Positions 38,830 to 51,417 of a DNA stretch of 64,000 nucleotides are shown one piece after another. This stretch comes from Rusavskia elegans (lineage: Eukaryota; Ascomycota; Lecanoromycetes; Teloschistales; Teloschistaceae). The stretch covers positions 113,799 to 177,798 of the forward strand of contig SAUG01000126.1 in the NCBI GenBank assembly GCA_011316305.1, written 5' to 3'. Made by a program: the position numbers and the translations under genes. Under the pieces are notes generated by a model. The model made no database searches. It worked only from the letters and a program-made list of their open reading frames with translations, and was not told the origin of the DNA. The first letter of the stretch is position 1. Every line of letters starts with the position of its first letter.

Positions 38830-41800
38830 TATTACGTCCACGACTCTACAGAGTTCTATAGAGAGATTAGTCAGGCAAGCGAGCCTAATTATCTATAGCC
38901 GACTATAGCCGGTATAGCCGCCTTTCCGGATAGAATTTTTAGTAAACGGCTATTCGTCGGCCTTTATAGCTATTTTTACTATATATATCGCTTTCGACTC
39001 CTATAGATAGTTTCTCTCGTTAGTTATTAATATAATTATTAAATACGTTACTACTATTCTCTTCTTAATTACTTTATAATAAAAATACCTTATAATATTA
39101 TAACCGTACCTCTATAGGTATATAGAATTAGTTATAATAATCTATACTAAGACTCCCTTACTATTTAGTAGCTTGGACTACGTCTACGGCTATAGCTAGG
39201 CTTAAGCGTAACGTCCTTTAATATATAGGGACGTTATATTTTAATAACTCCGGAAGATAGATAAAAATCGGATTTTTATCTAACTAATATTACTTAGACG
39301 ACCTATAGAAGCTTTAGTCGATTTAAAAACTATTCGGAATATTATATTAGAAAAATACGCGAGGAAGTTTAGCGTCCTTTTAACTAGGAAAACGGAACCT
39401 TACTTTATAGGAACTATTAATAAGATAGGGTTTATTAGAGTTAAGTATTAGACTAAACCCCTATAGATACGAAATAATAGATATAAAAAAAGGATCGTTT
39501 TTAATATTATAAAAATATAGAGAGATATCTATCTAGATATCCTATAGCTTATATTATAGAATCTAGAAATCGTTTAGAAAATAATATAGATAAAAATAGG
39601 AAACTATCTTTTTAGTATACCTAAGAGAATAGCCGAGATATAAAAGGTATATAATACCTTTATTCGGAAATAGCGGACTAAAAGAGAATTAACTACTATA
39701 GATAAAATTCTATAACTTTTTAAAAAATTCTAGGACGTATTAAAGGAACCGGAAAATAGGTTACTTTTACCGGCTTATATCTAAAAAGACTATAAAATTA
39801 TTATAACGAACCCGGAAAAGCTAAAAGCTAGGCTAATTTATAGATTAAATAATAAATAGTCGAAAGTATTAAGATAATATATCGATTATAATCTTAAAAA
39901 AGGATATATATAATACTCTAAATTAAAGATAAAATAACCGGTTATATTTATCCTAAAAAAGAATAGTAATCTTCGACTATATATCGATTTTAGAAGACTT
40001 AACGTAGTAATATAAAAAGATAAATACTCCCTCCCGCTTTTAGCGGACCTAAAAAGTAAGATTAGAAGGGCCAGGTTCTTTATAAAATTAGATCTAAAGG
40101 ATACGTTTTACCTACTATAGATTAAAGTTAGAGACAAATAGAAAACTGCGTTTAGAATAAAATACAGTCTATTCGAATACTTAGTTATATCTTTTAAATT
40201 AATAAATATACCGGTAACCCTATAATACGCAATTAATAAAATATTATATAACTATCTAGATATTTTCGTTATAGTCTATATAGACGATATATTAATCTTT
40301 TTAGAGATAAGAGAAGAATATACGTAATATATTTATAAAGTACTATAAAGATTCCGAGAATATAATCTTAGAATTAAGGAAGAAAAATCGGAATTTTATA
40401 AATAGGAAATTATATTCCTCGGATATATAATAAAACTAGAGAATATTATAATAGAGGCGAATAAATTAGAAATAATATAAGAATAGCTAGTACCTAAAAA
40501 TAAGAAAAATATATAGAGTTTTCTAGAATTTATAGGTTTTTATTAAAATATAATAGAAGGATACGTAAAGAAAACCGTCCTATTTATAGATTTACTTTAG
40601 AATAATATATCTTTTTAATAGATACGCGTTTAGAACGAAGCGTTTAAAAGACTTAAACAGAGTTTCGTATCCGAAAAAGCTTTAATAATATTCGACCTAA
40701 AAGAATAAATCGTCCTCTATATAAATATAATAGATCGAGCTATAAGGTTATATATTTTCTAGAACGGGAAACCGCTCGGATATTACTCTAGGAAATTAAC
40801 TCTAGCAGAAGTTAACTATATAATAATAGATAAAGAAATACTAGTAATCGTCGTAAACTTTATATATTAGAAAATATATACGAGTAGAACCGATTGTAAA
40901 GTAATAGTATATATAGACTATAAAAACCTGTTATCGCTATTAGTTAATTAAGAATTAAATTAATAATAAATAAAATAGGTAGAAAAAATAATCTATTATA
41001 ATTTCGAAATAAAATATATTAAAGGTATAGATAATATAGTTATAGATATATTAAATAGAAGGGCGGATTATAAAGCTATAGAAAAAATATCTAGACCTTT
41101 ACTAAAAAAGGTCGGGAATATCCTCGAAAAAGTAAAAGCCTTAGAAGAAGTTAATAAAATAATTCGGCAGGTATATAAACCTAGGACAGCTAGATACTAG
41201 AGTATTACTAAAACGCTAAAGAGAATTTAAAAAAAAAAAATATACTAATTCTTAAGAAGCACGTCGAAGAGTTTATTTAAAACTGCCCGGATTATATAAT
41301 AGTAAAAAAAAATCGTTAGAAACTAGTAGGAAAATATTAGCTAATATAAATACCGGATATATCCTACTAGTAAATTATACTAGACTTCGTTATAGGACTA
41401 CTAGAATCAGTCGATTTATATATATAAATATTATATAATATAATAGTAACTATCGTTAATAGATTTATAAAATATATAAAATTTATATTATATAAAACAA
41501 TAATAACCGCGGAATAGTTAGCCTTTTTACTACTACAGATAGTATTCTACGAAAACGGAATCGTAAAAAAAATTATTTCGGATAGAGATAAGCTATTCGT
41601 CTTTAATTTTATAAAAGGCTTAATATAGGTAGTAGATATAGAACAGGTAATATTAATATTATTCTACCTATAGATAAATAGATAAATAGAGAGAATAAAT
41701 TAGATTCTAGAATCTTACCTTAGAATCTATTACTTTAATAAGGGAAAAGACTAGATCTAGCTTCTCCCGATAGTTTAGATAGTAATAAATTTATTATATA

Positions 41801-42796
41801 ACGAAAATATCCGAATAACGTCGGATAAGCTACTCTATAGTAAGAGTATTAGAAGAGAAATATACTTAGATATAAAAAATCCAGCAGTATAGTCCTTTAT
41901 TAATAGAATAAAAAATAATTAGGATAAAGTAAAAGAAAAAATCTAAATAGCGAAAGAAAAAGTAAAATAAAAATTAGATAAAATAAAAAAATATTACAAT
42001 ATTAATAAAGGAGACAAGGTATTACTTTTAACGAAAAATCTAATAGACAGGAAACTTAACAAGCTATATATAGGAGCCTTCGAAGTTAAAAAAATTAGAG
42101 GAATAATAGTATATCTTAAACTCCCGATAATAGGGATCTTTCCTAAATTCTATATTAGATTATTAAAGAAAGTTCCGGAAAATATTCCTTTAGTAAAATA
42201 TTAGTACTATTAAAAACGTAAGGAGTATAAAATTAAAAAGATTCTTAACGAAAGGAAGGAAACGGACAAGTTTCTAGTAAAATAGAAAGGGTTTCTAGAT
42301 AAGGAAAGTATTTAGGAACCTAGGAAATATTTTAAATACGCCTAAAGAACTTTAAAAAGTTTTAGGAAAGTAATATAGGAAGGGCCGTATTATATCTACG
42401 ATTCTATAGAGTTCTATAGAAGGATTAGTTAGATAAACGAGCCTAATTATCTATAGCCGACTATAGCTGGTATAGCCGTCCTTCCGGATAGAATTTTTAG
42501 TAGATAGCTATTCGTTAGCTTTTACGGCTACTCTTATTATATATATCGCTTTCTATTCCTATAGATAGTTTCTCTCGTTAGTCGTTAATATAATTATTAA
42601 ATACGTTACTACTATTCTCTTTTTAATTACTTTATAATAAAGATACTTCGTAATATTATAACCGTACCTCTATAGATATATAGGATTAGTTATAATAACC
42701 TACGCTAGAACTCCCTTACTATTTAGTAGCTCGGACTACGTCTACGGCTGTAGCTAGACTCGAGCGTAACGCCCTCTGATACACAGGGACATTACA
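38830..42796 (+). mobile_element. Ty3/gypsy element, family A, copy 2, chromovirus type, gag missing
   Basis: The LTRs are 38830-39238 and 42388-42796 (409 bp each), flanked by CGAAA at 38825-38829 and 42797-42801. On the plus strand, through many stops, one can follow a protease-like segment near 39310-39350 and a reverse transcriptase at about 39940-40450 with V-Y-I-D-D-I-L-I-F at 40273-40299. An integrase zinc-binding remnant (N-C-P-D) lies near 41280, and a chromodomain-like end near 42250-42345 (F-L-V-K, K-G-F-L-D-K-E-S, E-P-R-K). A chromodomain places it with the chromoviruses. No gag precedes the protease region in either copy. Confidence 0.88.
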
Positions 42797-42801
42797 CGAA
42801 A

Positions 42802-43392
42802 TCAAAGTCGCCGGCGTCAGTATTACGCCGGCTAAATCGCAAGGCAAGTAGCACGCCAGGTCGTTTCAAATCAAGCTTTTCAATAGCAGGCGGTCACTGC
42901 CGGAGTATATCTACTTACTAGGTGTTTGTTATAAGCCATTTGAGCTGCAGGCCGCTCAGTGGAGCTCAGTGGCACTGGCCAATGGCACCTGCTGACTAAT
43001 GCACTGACTAAGCCCCGTCAACCGCGGCTCATTGGCACTGCCCGGGCGGGATTTGATGCCTAATTAGGCCTAGCGCTCAGCCTTGTTCGCTTGTTAATAG
43101 AGGAGCTTTCCACCCACATAGAAAAATCAAGCTATTATCATCAACTTAAATCGATCCATAACAGGCTCATAGTAAGATATAACAATCAAACGAAGATGAC
43201 GCACTCTGTATTACTTGCTCAGAGCCATCTACAGAGCTAGATCATGATATTACAAATGGTGGGAGCATACAATAGAACCAGTACCCACCCGTTTTGTACT
43301 CTGTTTACTAGCTGCGTATCCCTATCAAGACGCGACACGTTTACTACGATTGTGATACAGAGAAGTAACGGTAGAGTTGTCTTGGGTAAGGG
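42802..43392. other. Unique 3' flank of the ankyrin/zinc-finger gene
   Basis: It has normal base composition and no gene. It lies immediately downstream (minus strand) of the stop codon at 43393-43395 and continues to the gypsy target site. An inverted GCCGGC/GCCGGCT pair near 42810-42833 could form a small hairpin. Confidence 0.5.
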
Positions 43393-44563
43393 CTAACAGC
43401 TAATGTTCGTACTTGTCTTTGATGGATTATCAAGTCTACGTCGGTTTTGTGAGAGGACTTCCTTCAGTCGGGGATCATTCCTGTCGACATCTATGTGGCA
43501 CACGCGTACATGCCTTCATATATTTAGCCTTGCCGCTGATATATATACACTGATAAGAATCGGAATAGTAGAATATAAATATATAGACAGCAGTATATAG
43601 ATAGATGATTATAGCTATAGAAAAGAGTTCTATAGAGAGGATCGGTAAAAGAAAAATAGGATTCGTCAAGACTATACTAAATCTATTTAGATATAATTAG
43701 AGGTTTTCTGTAATTAGTAATCTAACCCTATTAGTTAATATATATCTAATTAAATTATATTTTTATTATAATAACCTCTATATAGGCTTTTATATTCTTT
43801 TAGAATTATTACGACGTATATAATAAGTTTAATTCTACTAGATAACCTTATATATTATTAGGGGCTTTATCTTCTATATAAATCCGACTAGTATTAATCG
43901 AATTATAGGCGCTAGCAGTACTATAGTTATTAGGACTAGAATTATAATTTAACTATTTATTTAAAAGTATATTCTAGAATTCTAAAAGTTTAATAAACTA
44001 TTTATAATATAATATAGGTAGGGCTTTTATAAGACTGTCTGCCAGAATTACTACGGAGGCCGTATATTTAATACTAATATTTCTATTTCTAACTTTCTAG
44101 CGAAGCTAATAGCGGTAAATATTTATATAGCGAAGCTTTAATATAAACTGCGAGTTAATACTTTTAAGGATACGGATTATCTATATATTATCTACTTGGA
44201 TATATAGCGTATACGCCGGTTCTAATAAAATTTTCTCGAAGAATCTATTCTACTAGATAAGCTCCTTTTCTATTATAAATACGGCGAGTAATTCGGCTTT
44301 AGTAAAATTTAATATAACCGTCTTTTATTTAGAAGCCTTTTAATTAATAAAACCGTCGAATAATTTAAAATAATATCTCTAGGAACTATAGCGAGTATCC
44401 GGGTTATCGGCGAATAATATATCTAATAAAGTAATAAAAGTAATATTCAAATCTATTACTTCCGCGTTATATACGATAGAATAGAACTTTATATACCCTA
44501 AATACTATATAGTTCGAATTACTACTATATAATAACGTTCCGATAGATTTACTAGGAACTCTA

Positions 44564-45168
44564 TATCAGCGGATTCTAAAATGGATTTTCAGATAAAACC
44601 GGCTGACAGCTATCTTAATCCAAAGAATCCAAATAATCTAATTAATCCAAATAATCTAAAAATCCAAAAAGTGAATTTTCGATAGATTGGAACTCTAATA
44701 GTATCTATAGTACGAATATCTGCTTAGTAAATAGCCTAAAATAGGATCTATATATAAGCTAAAAATAATCCTATATAATCTAATTCGGAAATAAAGTTTA
44801 GCGGCCGCCGCTAAAAGCGGGAATAACGGAAGTCGAATATCTATTTAATAAACTATACTAGACCTAATCTAGTTAGATTCTAGTAAAGAAACCTAATATT
44901 TTCGATCTAGACGAAGCTGGCCTAGCGGTATATACAGGCGTATATAGACCTACTAACTAATAAAGACTTAAACGAATTTAAAATCGAATCTCTAAATCTT
45001 TTCAGCCGGTCTCAGCCGTCTTAGCCGCGCAGCTACGCAGCTTCGAGTATACCCGAGACCGGCTAACAAGCCGCTTATAAGCCGCTCTCAGCCGTACCGG
45101 CTAAGAACCGGCTAAGACGGCTAAAACAGCTGAGGCCGGCTTTAAACCGGTTTTAGGAAATGCTGATA
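44564..45168. mobile_element. Non-autonomous TIR element nested in the copia element
   Basis: The ends are inverted (TATCAGC at 44564, GCTGATA at 45162-45168) and flanked by TA on both sides, as for Tc1/mariner-type insertions. It interrupts the copia RNase H region. Unlike its host it keeps CA and TG, and its right part (45000-45160) is GC-rich with many copies of CCGGCTAA and related units in both orientations. There is no coding capacity. The superfamily is tentative, resting on the TA target and short ends. Confidence 0.6.
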
Positions 45169-46299
45169 TAGAAGCTTTAATATAGTAAATAAGATATCTA
45201 CTCGTATTATAACTACTACAAAGTTAATTAAACTAATAAATTACTAGTAGACTAGTATTTACTATAGTTCTATCTAATCGGGATTTTTTTTAAAGGTTTC
45301 CGTATTAACTAGCGGTATTTTAGATATATTATTAAAGAAATCGATATAGTATTTCTTTATAATTTTATTAATATACGAATCCTAGTATATATAGAACCGA
45401 TAAGCTTTTCTATTACGTATTATCCTAATACCTAGGAACTAGGATATTTTACTAAAATATTTTATTTTATATCGTTTAATAAATTTCGCCTGGAACTTTT
45501 TAACGTATCTTTTATATCTTACCTTATATATAATAGCGATATTATCTATAAAGAAAAAAAGTAATATATATTAATTAATAAATAAATACTCGGTACTAAA
45601 AACGGCCTAGAAATCTATTTTAATAAAACTTTCCGAAAGATAGCGATACTATAAGGCAGGCGATTATTTAAAGCTATATAATATTCGAAACAGATATAGT
45701 AAAATTAATTTAGGTTCTGTCTACCTATAAAGAGCTTTAATATATATCGGTTTATTAATCTTACTATTAGCGAAGGCGATAACGGCGTTATATTAGTAAA
45801 TCTCGAAACCGAAGAATATAACTATTACTATTAACGTTCGGAAGATATATATAGCTAATATTATTATATATATATTCGCCGTAGTATTTTATAAATTACC
45901 TCTAGCGTAGAAACAAGCTTTAAATTTAAGTAAATAGCTTTAGTTATCGAATTTATATTTAAATATCTATATAGTTAGGATCGCCGTCTTATTATTTTTT
46001 ATTACTTTATCGAAAAGTACTTCCTTCTAGGTTCTTTTTATTTAAAAAACTTTAATTTCGGTAGTAATAGCCTCGAAAAAGCCTTCTATAAGCGGATATT
46101 TTAATATATCCTACTAGTATTTTAGTTCCGGTAGGAATTAATTCCGATAATATTTTATATCTAGTAGAAAAGGTTTAAATTTCTATAGTACCGGTAAGTC
46201 TTTTTTATAAAGTAATCGAGTAGTAATATACATATTTAATACTATATAAAATACTTTTAGCTTTTTATCGATTATTTATTATAGTATTACTATATACGT

Positions 46300-46304
<5 letters not shown>

Positions 46305-46333
<29 letters not shown>
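46305..46333. repeat. Run of 29 T within the copia element
   Basis: An uninterrupted homopolymer. It may be a real expansion or an assembly-sensitive site. It has no function I can propose. Confidence 0.8.
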
Positions 46334-46337
<4 letters not shown>

Positions 46338-49300
46338 CGTTTAATTATCTTCCGGCGGTATAATACCTCTTTAGAAATAATATTATCTTCTTCTATCTCG
46401 CGATAAAATCGAGACTTTTTAGATTTAGATATTATTTACTCGGCGGTATTATAGAAATTATTTTTATTTTCGAGATATATATCGTTTAAATTATATATAA
46501 TTCCAGTTACTACTCTATTATCTAAATTTTAAAAAATATTATTATTTCTAACGGTAGACGAATTATTATCTTCTATAGTAGAAGGGTTTAGAAAAAGTAG
46601 AAAGAAATACTCTTTTTTTTTACCTTTACTATTTAGTTTCTCTATAGGTTACTTTTAATTTCGCTCTACGAGCTTGCGAACGATAACTACTTTATTTTTA
46701 CTACTACTACTACTACTTAGGTCCTCTTTCGAAGGATCTATATACTAAATATCGAGTATATTATAGATAAATAGCTCTCTTTCTAATTAAACTATATTAA
46801 TTTTTCTAGGGGAATAGAACTAGATTTTATTAAATATAACGTCGCGGGTTATAATTACCTTTCGCTAGCTAGGAACCTAGATACTATATATATTAATACT
46901 TTCGTATCCTACTAGAAAACTAATATAAACTTTTAGAAAAAGTTATCTTTACGCGGAATATTTTTATTTAATATATAGACTTTATAGCAATATATATATA
47001 AATAGCCTAGATAAAGATAATTATCTATAATAATTTTATAAGCGGTCTTCTATCCGAGTTTCTTTTTAAAGATACAGTTTATTATTACGGCGGCGGTTTT
47101 AATAATCTAAAGAAATAGATATTCCGGTAAACCTAAAATAATAGTTAATACCTTTACTTTAATAATAAAGATATAATCTAGGCGTTCCGAATATCTATTT
47201 TATTTAGAGGTTGCCGGCGCTAAAGCTTTCTAAATAATACCTAGCTCTATTAGAAGGTTTTTAAATTTCTTATTTAAAAGCGTTCTTTCCCTATCCGATC
47301 TAAAAAAGATAACTTTATATTTATAGCGCGTTTCGATAATTTTAATTACCTTTTTAATATAGTAAACCGTTTCGTCTTTAGTATAATATATAAATATTAT
47401 ATAGAAGTCCGTTTTAGTATAGACGATATATATAATCTATTCGTATTTATTAAAACTAACTAACAGAGAAATAATATTATAGATAATATAATAGAAAGGT
47501 TTATCCGAATCTTCTAACTTATAATACGAGCGAGAAATTAATTAATAAACTTTAGATTTAGCGTAGATTTTATATTTATTTATTATAGGCGTCTTAGTAT
47601 TATCTGTAATTTTTACCTTTTTAGCTATTTATAATAGATACTATATAGCTTTATTAGCAGCGTAAATAAATAGATAATACTATTAATATATTATACCGGA
47701 TCTAACTATTAAAATAGTAAATATTACTAGTACTATATTTCTATAACTATTTTTATTTTCTTCGAATAGATAATAACCTCTAATTTTCTTATATATAAAG
47801 ATTATTTAACCTGTTTATTATATACGGCGGCTCTTACCGTCGCGGAAAAGTTTATCTTTATTTTTAAAATAAAACTCGGATACTAAATTTATTATAAACT
47901 CTAAAATATAGGCAACATTCGTAATCGTAATCTATTTACTACTTTAAAAATAATCGACAGTAAACGATATTTAGCTATAGGCGATAATTACTATAGGTTT
48001 TTTACTAGAAACTATATATAATCTATCTATATATTCCCTTTTATAAATAAAACGGTAGGCTATTATATTATTATAGATATTAATTACTAAATCGCTATTA
48101 AATATCTAGAAGGATTAAAGGTAGAAGTCGATAGTAAAGCTTCTAGGGAATATAATAAACGTACTATTTTCTGCTATTATTAATCGAAAAGGTTTATCCT
48201 CGTTTTTTTCTTTTTATTTAGCGATTTTAATTAATCTATTAATTTTTACTTTAATTTTACTTTTCTTTTCTATATTATTATTAAGTTTATCGCGAACTTT
48301 CTTTATAGTTTCCTTTTTAGATTTCTAATTCGATAGTTACTTAGGATATTTAAAGCCGAAATAGTTATATAGGATCTAGTAATCGCTAAACTAATATTTA
48401 AAACTGTAGATATATAGTAGTAATATAGGATTTTAATTTCGAAAGGAAGGATTTCCTTTTTCTTTATTTTTATCCTTATTATTTTCGTTACTAGAAAAAC
48501 CTTCTTCGGCGGCGAAGGCGTAGTAGTATACTGCTGTATACTAAATATTATATAATCTAATATAGTTACGGAACTTTTCGATAAATTGATTTTATAATCG
48601 GTAATTTTATCGAGTAGAATTTTATATATTTAGGCGAGGATTAGTATAGGACCCGAAATAATAAAGAGGAAATCTCGGTATACTCGCCGAAAATCTTTAA
48701 TTTCTATTACTCCGATATATTTAGCTTTCGTATATATCTGGACGTAGTTATCGAGCTATATTTTATAGCTTTATTTAGTAGTAGGGCCTATTAAAACTTT
48801 CTTATAGAAGCGTTCGACTTCTAATATTTATATCGAGTCCGTTAGTATTAATCTAGCTTTAAATATTCGAAAAAGAGTCTAGAAATAAACTTTAACATTT
48901 TAAATAAAAATAATATTACTAGCGGATACTATAATATAGATATATTCGACTATTTTAGTAAAAGCTTCGACCTAGTATTTCTAGCGCGAGTATTTTTCCT
49001 TATAATCTTTTTTTATATTTTTATAATCCTCTTTCGCTTTTATTTTAGCTTCGGTAGAAATATTAGCCGGAAATACGGCTAGTTTAGACTTTATAGATTC
49101 TATATAGTATAGAGGCTTTTTATCCTGTAATAGATTAATTAAATTCTAGACGAGCAGGCTCGTTACTTTAGCTTTAATAATAGTAAGCTATTAGTCCTAG
49201 TTTTTAGATAAAACTAGTTTAACTTCGCGTTTACTTATAATAATAATATATTAATAAATTAATAAATTAAAAGGAAGATTACTCGGATAAAAAGGTTTTT

Positions 49301-51417
49301 TTTAGGCTGTTTTTTATATAGAGCTTCCGATAGCTTTTTACTAATTACTAGAAGTAATAGTCGAAGACTTTAGCTTTTTAATTACTCGCGTAGATAAACT
49401 TTTAGATTAAGGTAAATTTTTAATAGTAGAATCCGCCTAGGTAAATTACGATAAATCGACTTTTAAAAGCGACTATTCTTTAGGTAATAGATTATTTAAA
49501 TAGCGATAATAATAGTCGTATCGTAGTATACGATACCGGGCTTATAACTATAAATATATAGGCAGCAGTATATAGATAGATAATTATAGCTATAGAAAAA
49601 AGTTCTATAGAAAGGATCGGTAAAGGAAAAATAGGATTCGCTAAAACTACGCTAAGCCTATTTAGATATAATCAGGGGCTTCCCGTAATTAGTAATCTAA
49701 CCCTATTGGTCAATATGCATCTAACCAAATTGCATCTCCATCATGATAACCCCTATGCAGGCTCTCATAGAACGTACCTCCGTAAGTTTTCTGGGCGTGG
49801 ATACGTCTTCTCCCCTTCCGTGCAGAAAGGGCAAATATATTTCGGCAGAGAATGAACCAGTACGTGGCGACCTAGCTCATTCTTACGCTTGAAACCTTTG
49901 CAACCTTCGGCGCGAGGACAGCCAGCTACCGGGCAGTAATGTGGCCGCTACTCGAGTGTATATTCGAATGGAGCCTATAATACTGTCAGTCAACTCCCGA
50001 TATGGATTGACAGACATAGTCTTTGGAGCGTCAAGTGAACCCACTTCAGCAGGAATTTCGTCCGGAATGGGGGAGCATTGCAATCGGGGTAGGAGCACTT
50101 GAAACCCGTCGAGCTACATTGTGTGGGAGATCGACTTCGGTGTCGAATAGGTGGCAAGTTTTTGAGACCACTTTTTAGACTAAAGTATCCAGTGGGTGGA
50201 CTTCGTCCTTTATTTGACGGTGAGATGCCACGAGAACCTGACGGTTCGGGTGTCCACGGGCCGACAGACGCTGGGCTGCTCCGTCCTGACAAATGTTGTC
50301 TTTGCGACGTTACACCAGGATCGAGACCCTGGGGGCCTTCGACACCGAGCTGTGGAATATCAGATGTGGAGGGAGAGGGAGGACTGTCAAGATTAAGTGG
50401 GGGCGGGTGATAGTCTTGGAACAGAGCCAAACCCAGCTGGTGCTGATCGAATGAAAGGTTGTCGTTGTGGTTCAGGCGCATGTTATTACCCTCTAACGGT
50501 GCATCCGTGTCCGCCTGACTGTATAAGCCGGATCCGGATGGCCCATCAAAATAATCATAGGCTTCGTCGGAATATAGCAGGCAACCGTCGTCAGGTGGCC
50601 GTCTCGGTATATCTGCATCGCTCAGTGTAGTATCCAATGGAGCCGACCGCTGTGAGTATTCACCCGCGTTGAGAACCTCTTCATCAATTTGGAGCCCCTC
50701 TTGTCCGGCTCGATGATCATCAGGCACTTGGGATCCCACCGTTTGCGACCCCGTTGACCTTCCTCTACGGCGTGGGGAATCGATGTTCTGGGTTTGTGGA
50801 GTGACACGTTGATCTTCGAGTCTGGGCATCCCACATACAGGGTTGTGGGAGTTTGCTGGAGCCGCAGAGCTCGACCCATGAAGCTTCGGACGCTTCGAGA
50901 GTCTAGCACTGCGATCCAGAAGGAGTTGGACAACTTCAGCGTGACCATGTGCGGACGATGCCTGAAGCGCGCTGGCATGTCGCACGCCCAATTGGTCAAT
51001 GTTAGCCCCAAAGTCAAGCAAGAGCTCGACGATTTGGGAATCGCCTCGGGCAGAAGCGATCTCCAAACTGTTGCCGTAGATGTCGGACTGCTTATCTATA
51101 TCTGCACCAGCCTCTAGCAATAGTCTTACAACGGCAGTGTGACCCCCCGCGACAGCACTTATCAGGTCACTTCCGTAGCGGTTACAGGTCTGATGAGCTT
51201 TCGAGTATTTTACTAACGGTGTCCCAGGTGAACGATGATGAGGCTCTCTGGGCATAGGATTTCCAGAATCCTCCGCCTTCGCCTCAGAGGTGGTCAGGCT
51301 GGCCGAGCATGGTTGACCAGCTTTGATATATGGCTGGCATTTCTCTGCGGGCCAATCGCGTTCAATAGGATCATACTGTATAACCTTAGCCGTCTCCCAC
51401 GGCTGGAGGTATATTCA

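Larger units (their letters stand above)
43574..49767 (-). mobile_element. Ty1/copia LTR retrotransposon, 6.2 kb, inside a host-gene intron
   Basis: The LTRs are 43574-43792 and 49549-49767 (219 bp each). The 5-bp duplication TAGAA is at 43569-43573 and 49768-49772. On the minus strand the reverse transcriptase and RNase H regions are recognisable near 44200-45900 despite stops (for example Y-L-G-Y, then K-A-E-L-L-A-V near 44300-44500). Integrase remnants lie near 46800-47700. The outer 90 bp of the right LTR (49680-49767) are unmutated, while the same part of the left LTR has lost nearly all CA and TG. It inserted 10 nt into the last intron of the ankyrin/zinc-finger gene. Confidence 0.9.
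43393..51255 (-). pseudogene. Ankyrin-repeat/C2H2 zinc-finger protein gene, frameshifted, with a copia element in its last intron
   Basis: Large exon 51255-50045, then 49974-49778, then 43513-43393. The first encodes three ankyrin repeats (about residues 27-130), a low-complexity P/S-rich linker, and the start of a C2H2 domain (F-K-C-S-Y-P-D-C-N-A-P-P-F). The second continues L-H-S-N-I-H-S-S-S, then needs a one-base frame change to reach R-P-H-Y-C-P-V-A-G-C-P, R-K-N-E-L-G-R-H and Y-I-C-P-F-C, ending Y-P-R-P-E-N-L-R. The last begins R-H-V-R-V-C-H-I-D-V-D, then D-P-R-L-K-E-V-L, and stops at 43395-43393. That order matches a known fungal C2H2 family. The last intron was 65 nt and is now 6264 nt. 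The frameshift near 49944-49952 makes it a probable pseudogene. The frame stays open upstream to about 51417, so the true start is uncertain. Confidence 0.82.

Noticed and set aside
49768..50098. A zinc-finger protein naturally ending at the copia LTR (CTA TGA)
   Set aside because: The stop is formed by the first bases of the LTR. The donor site just upstream and the exon at 43513-43393 show the gene continued.
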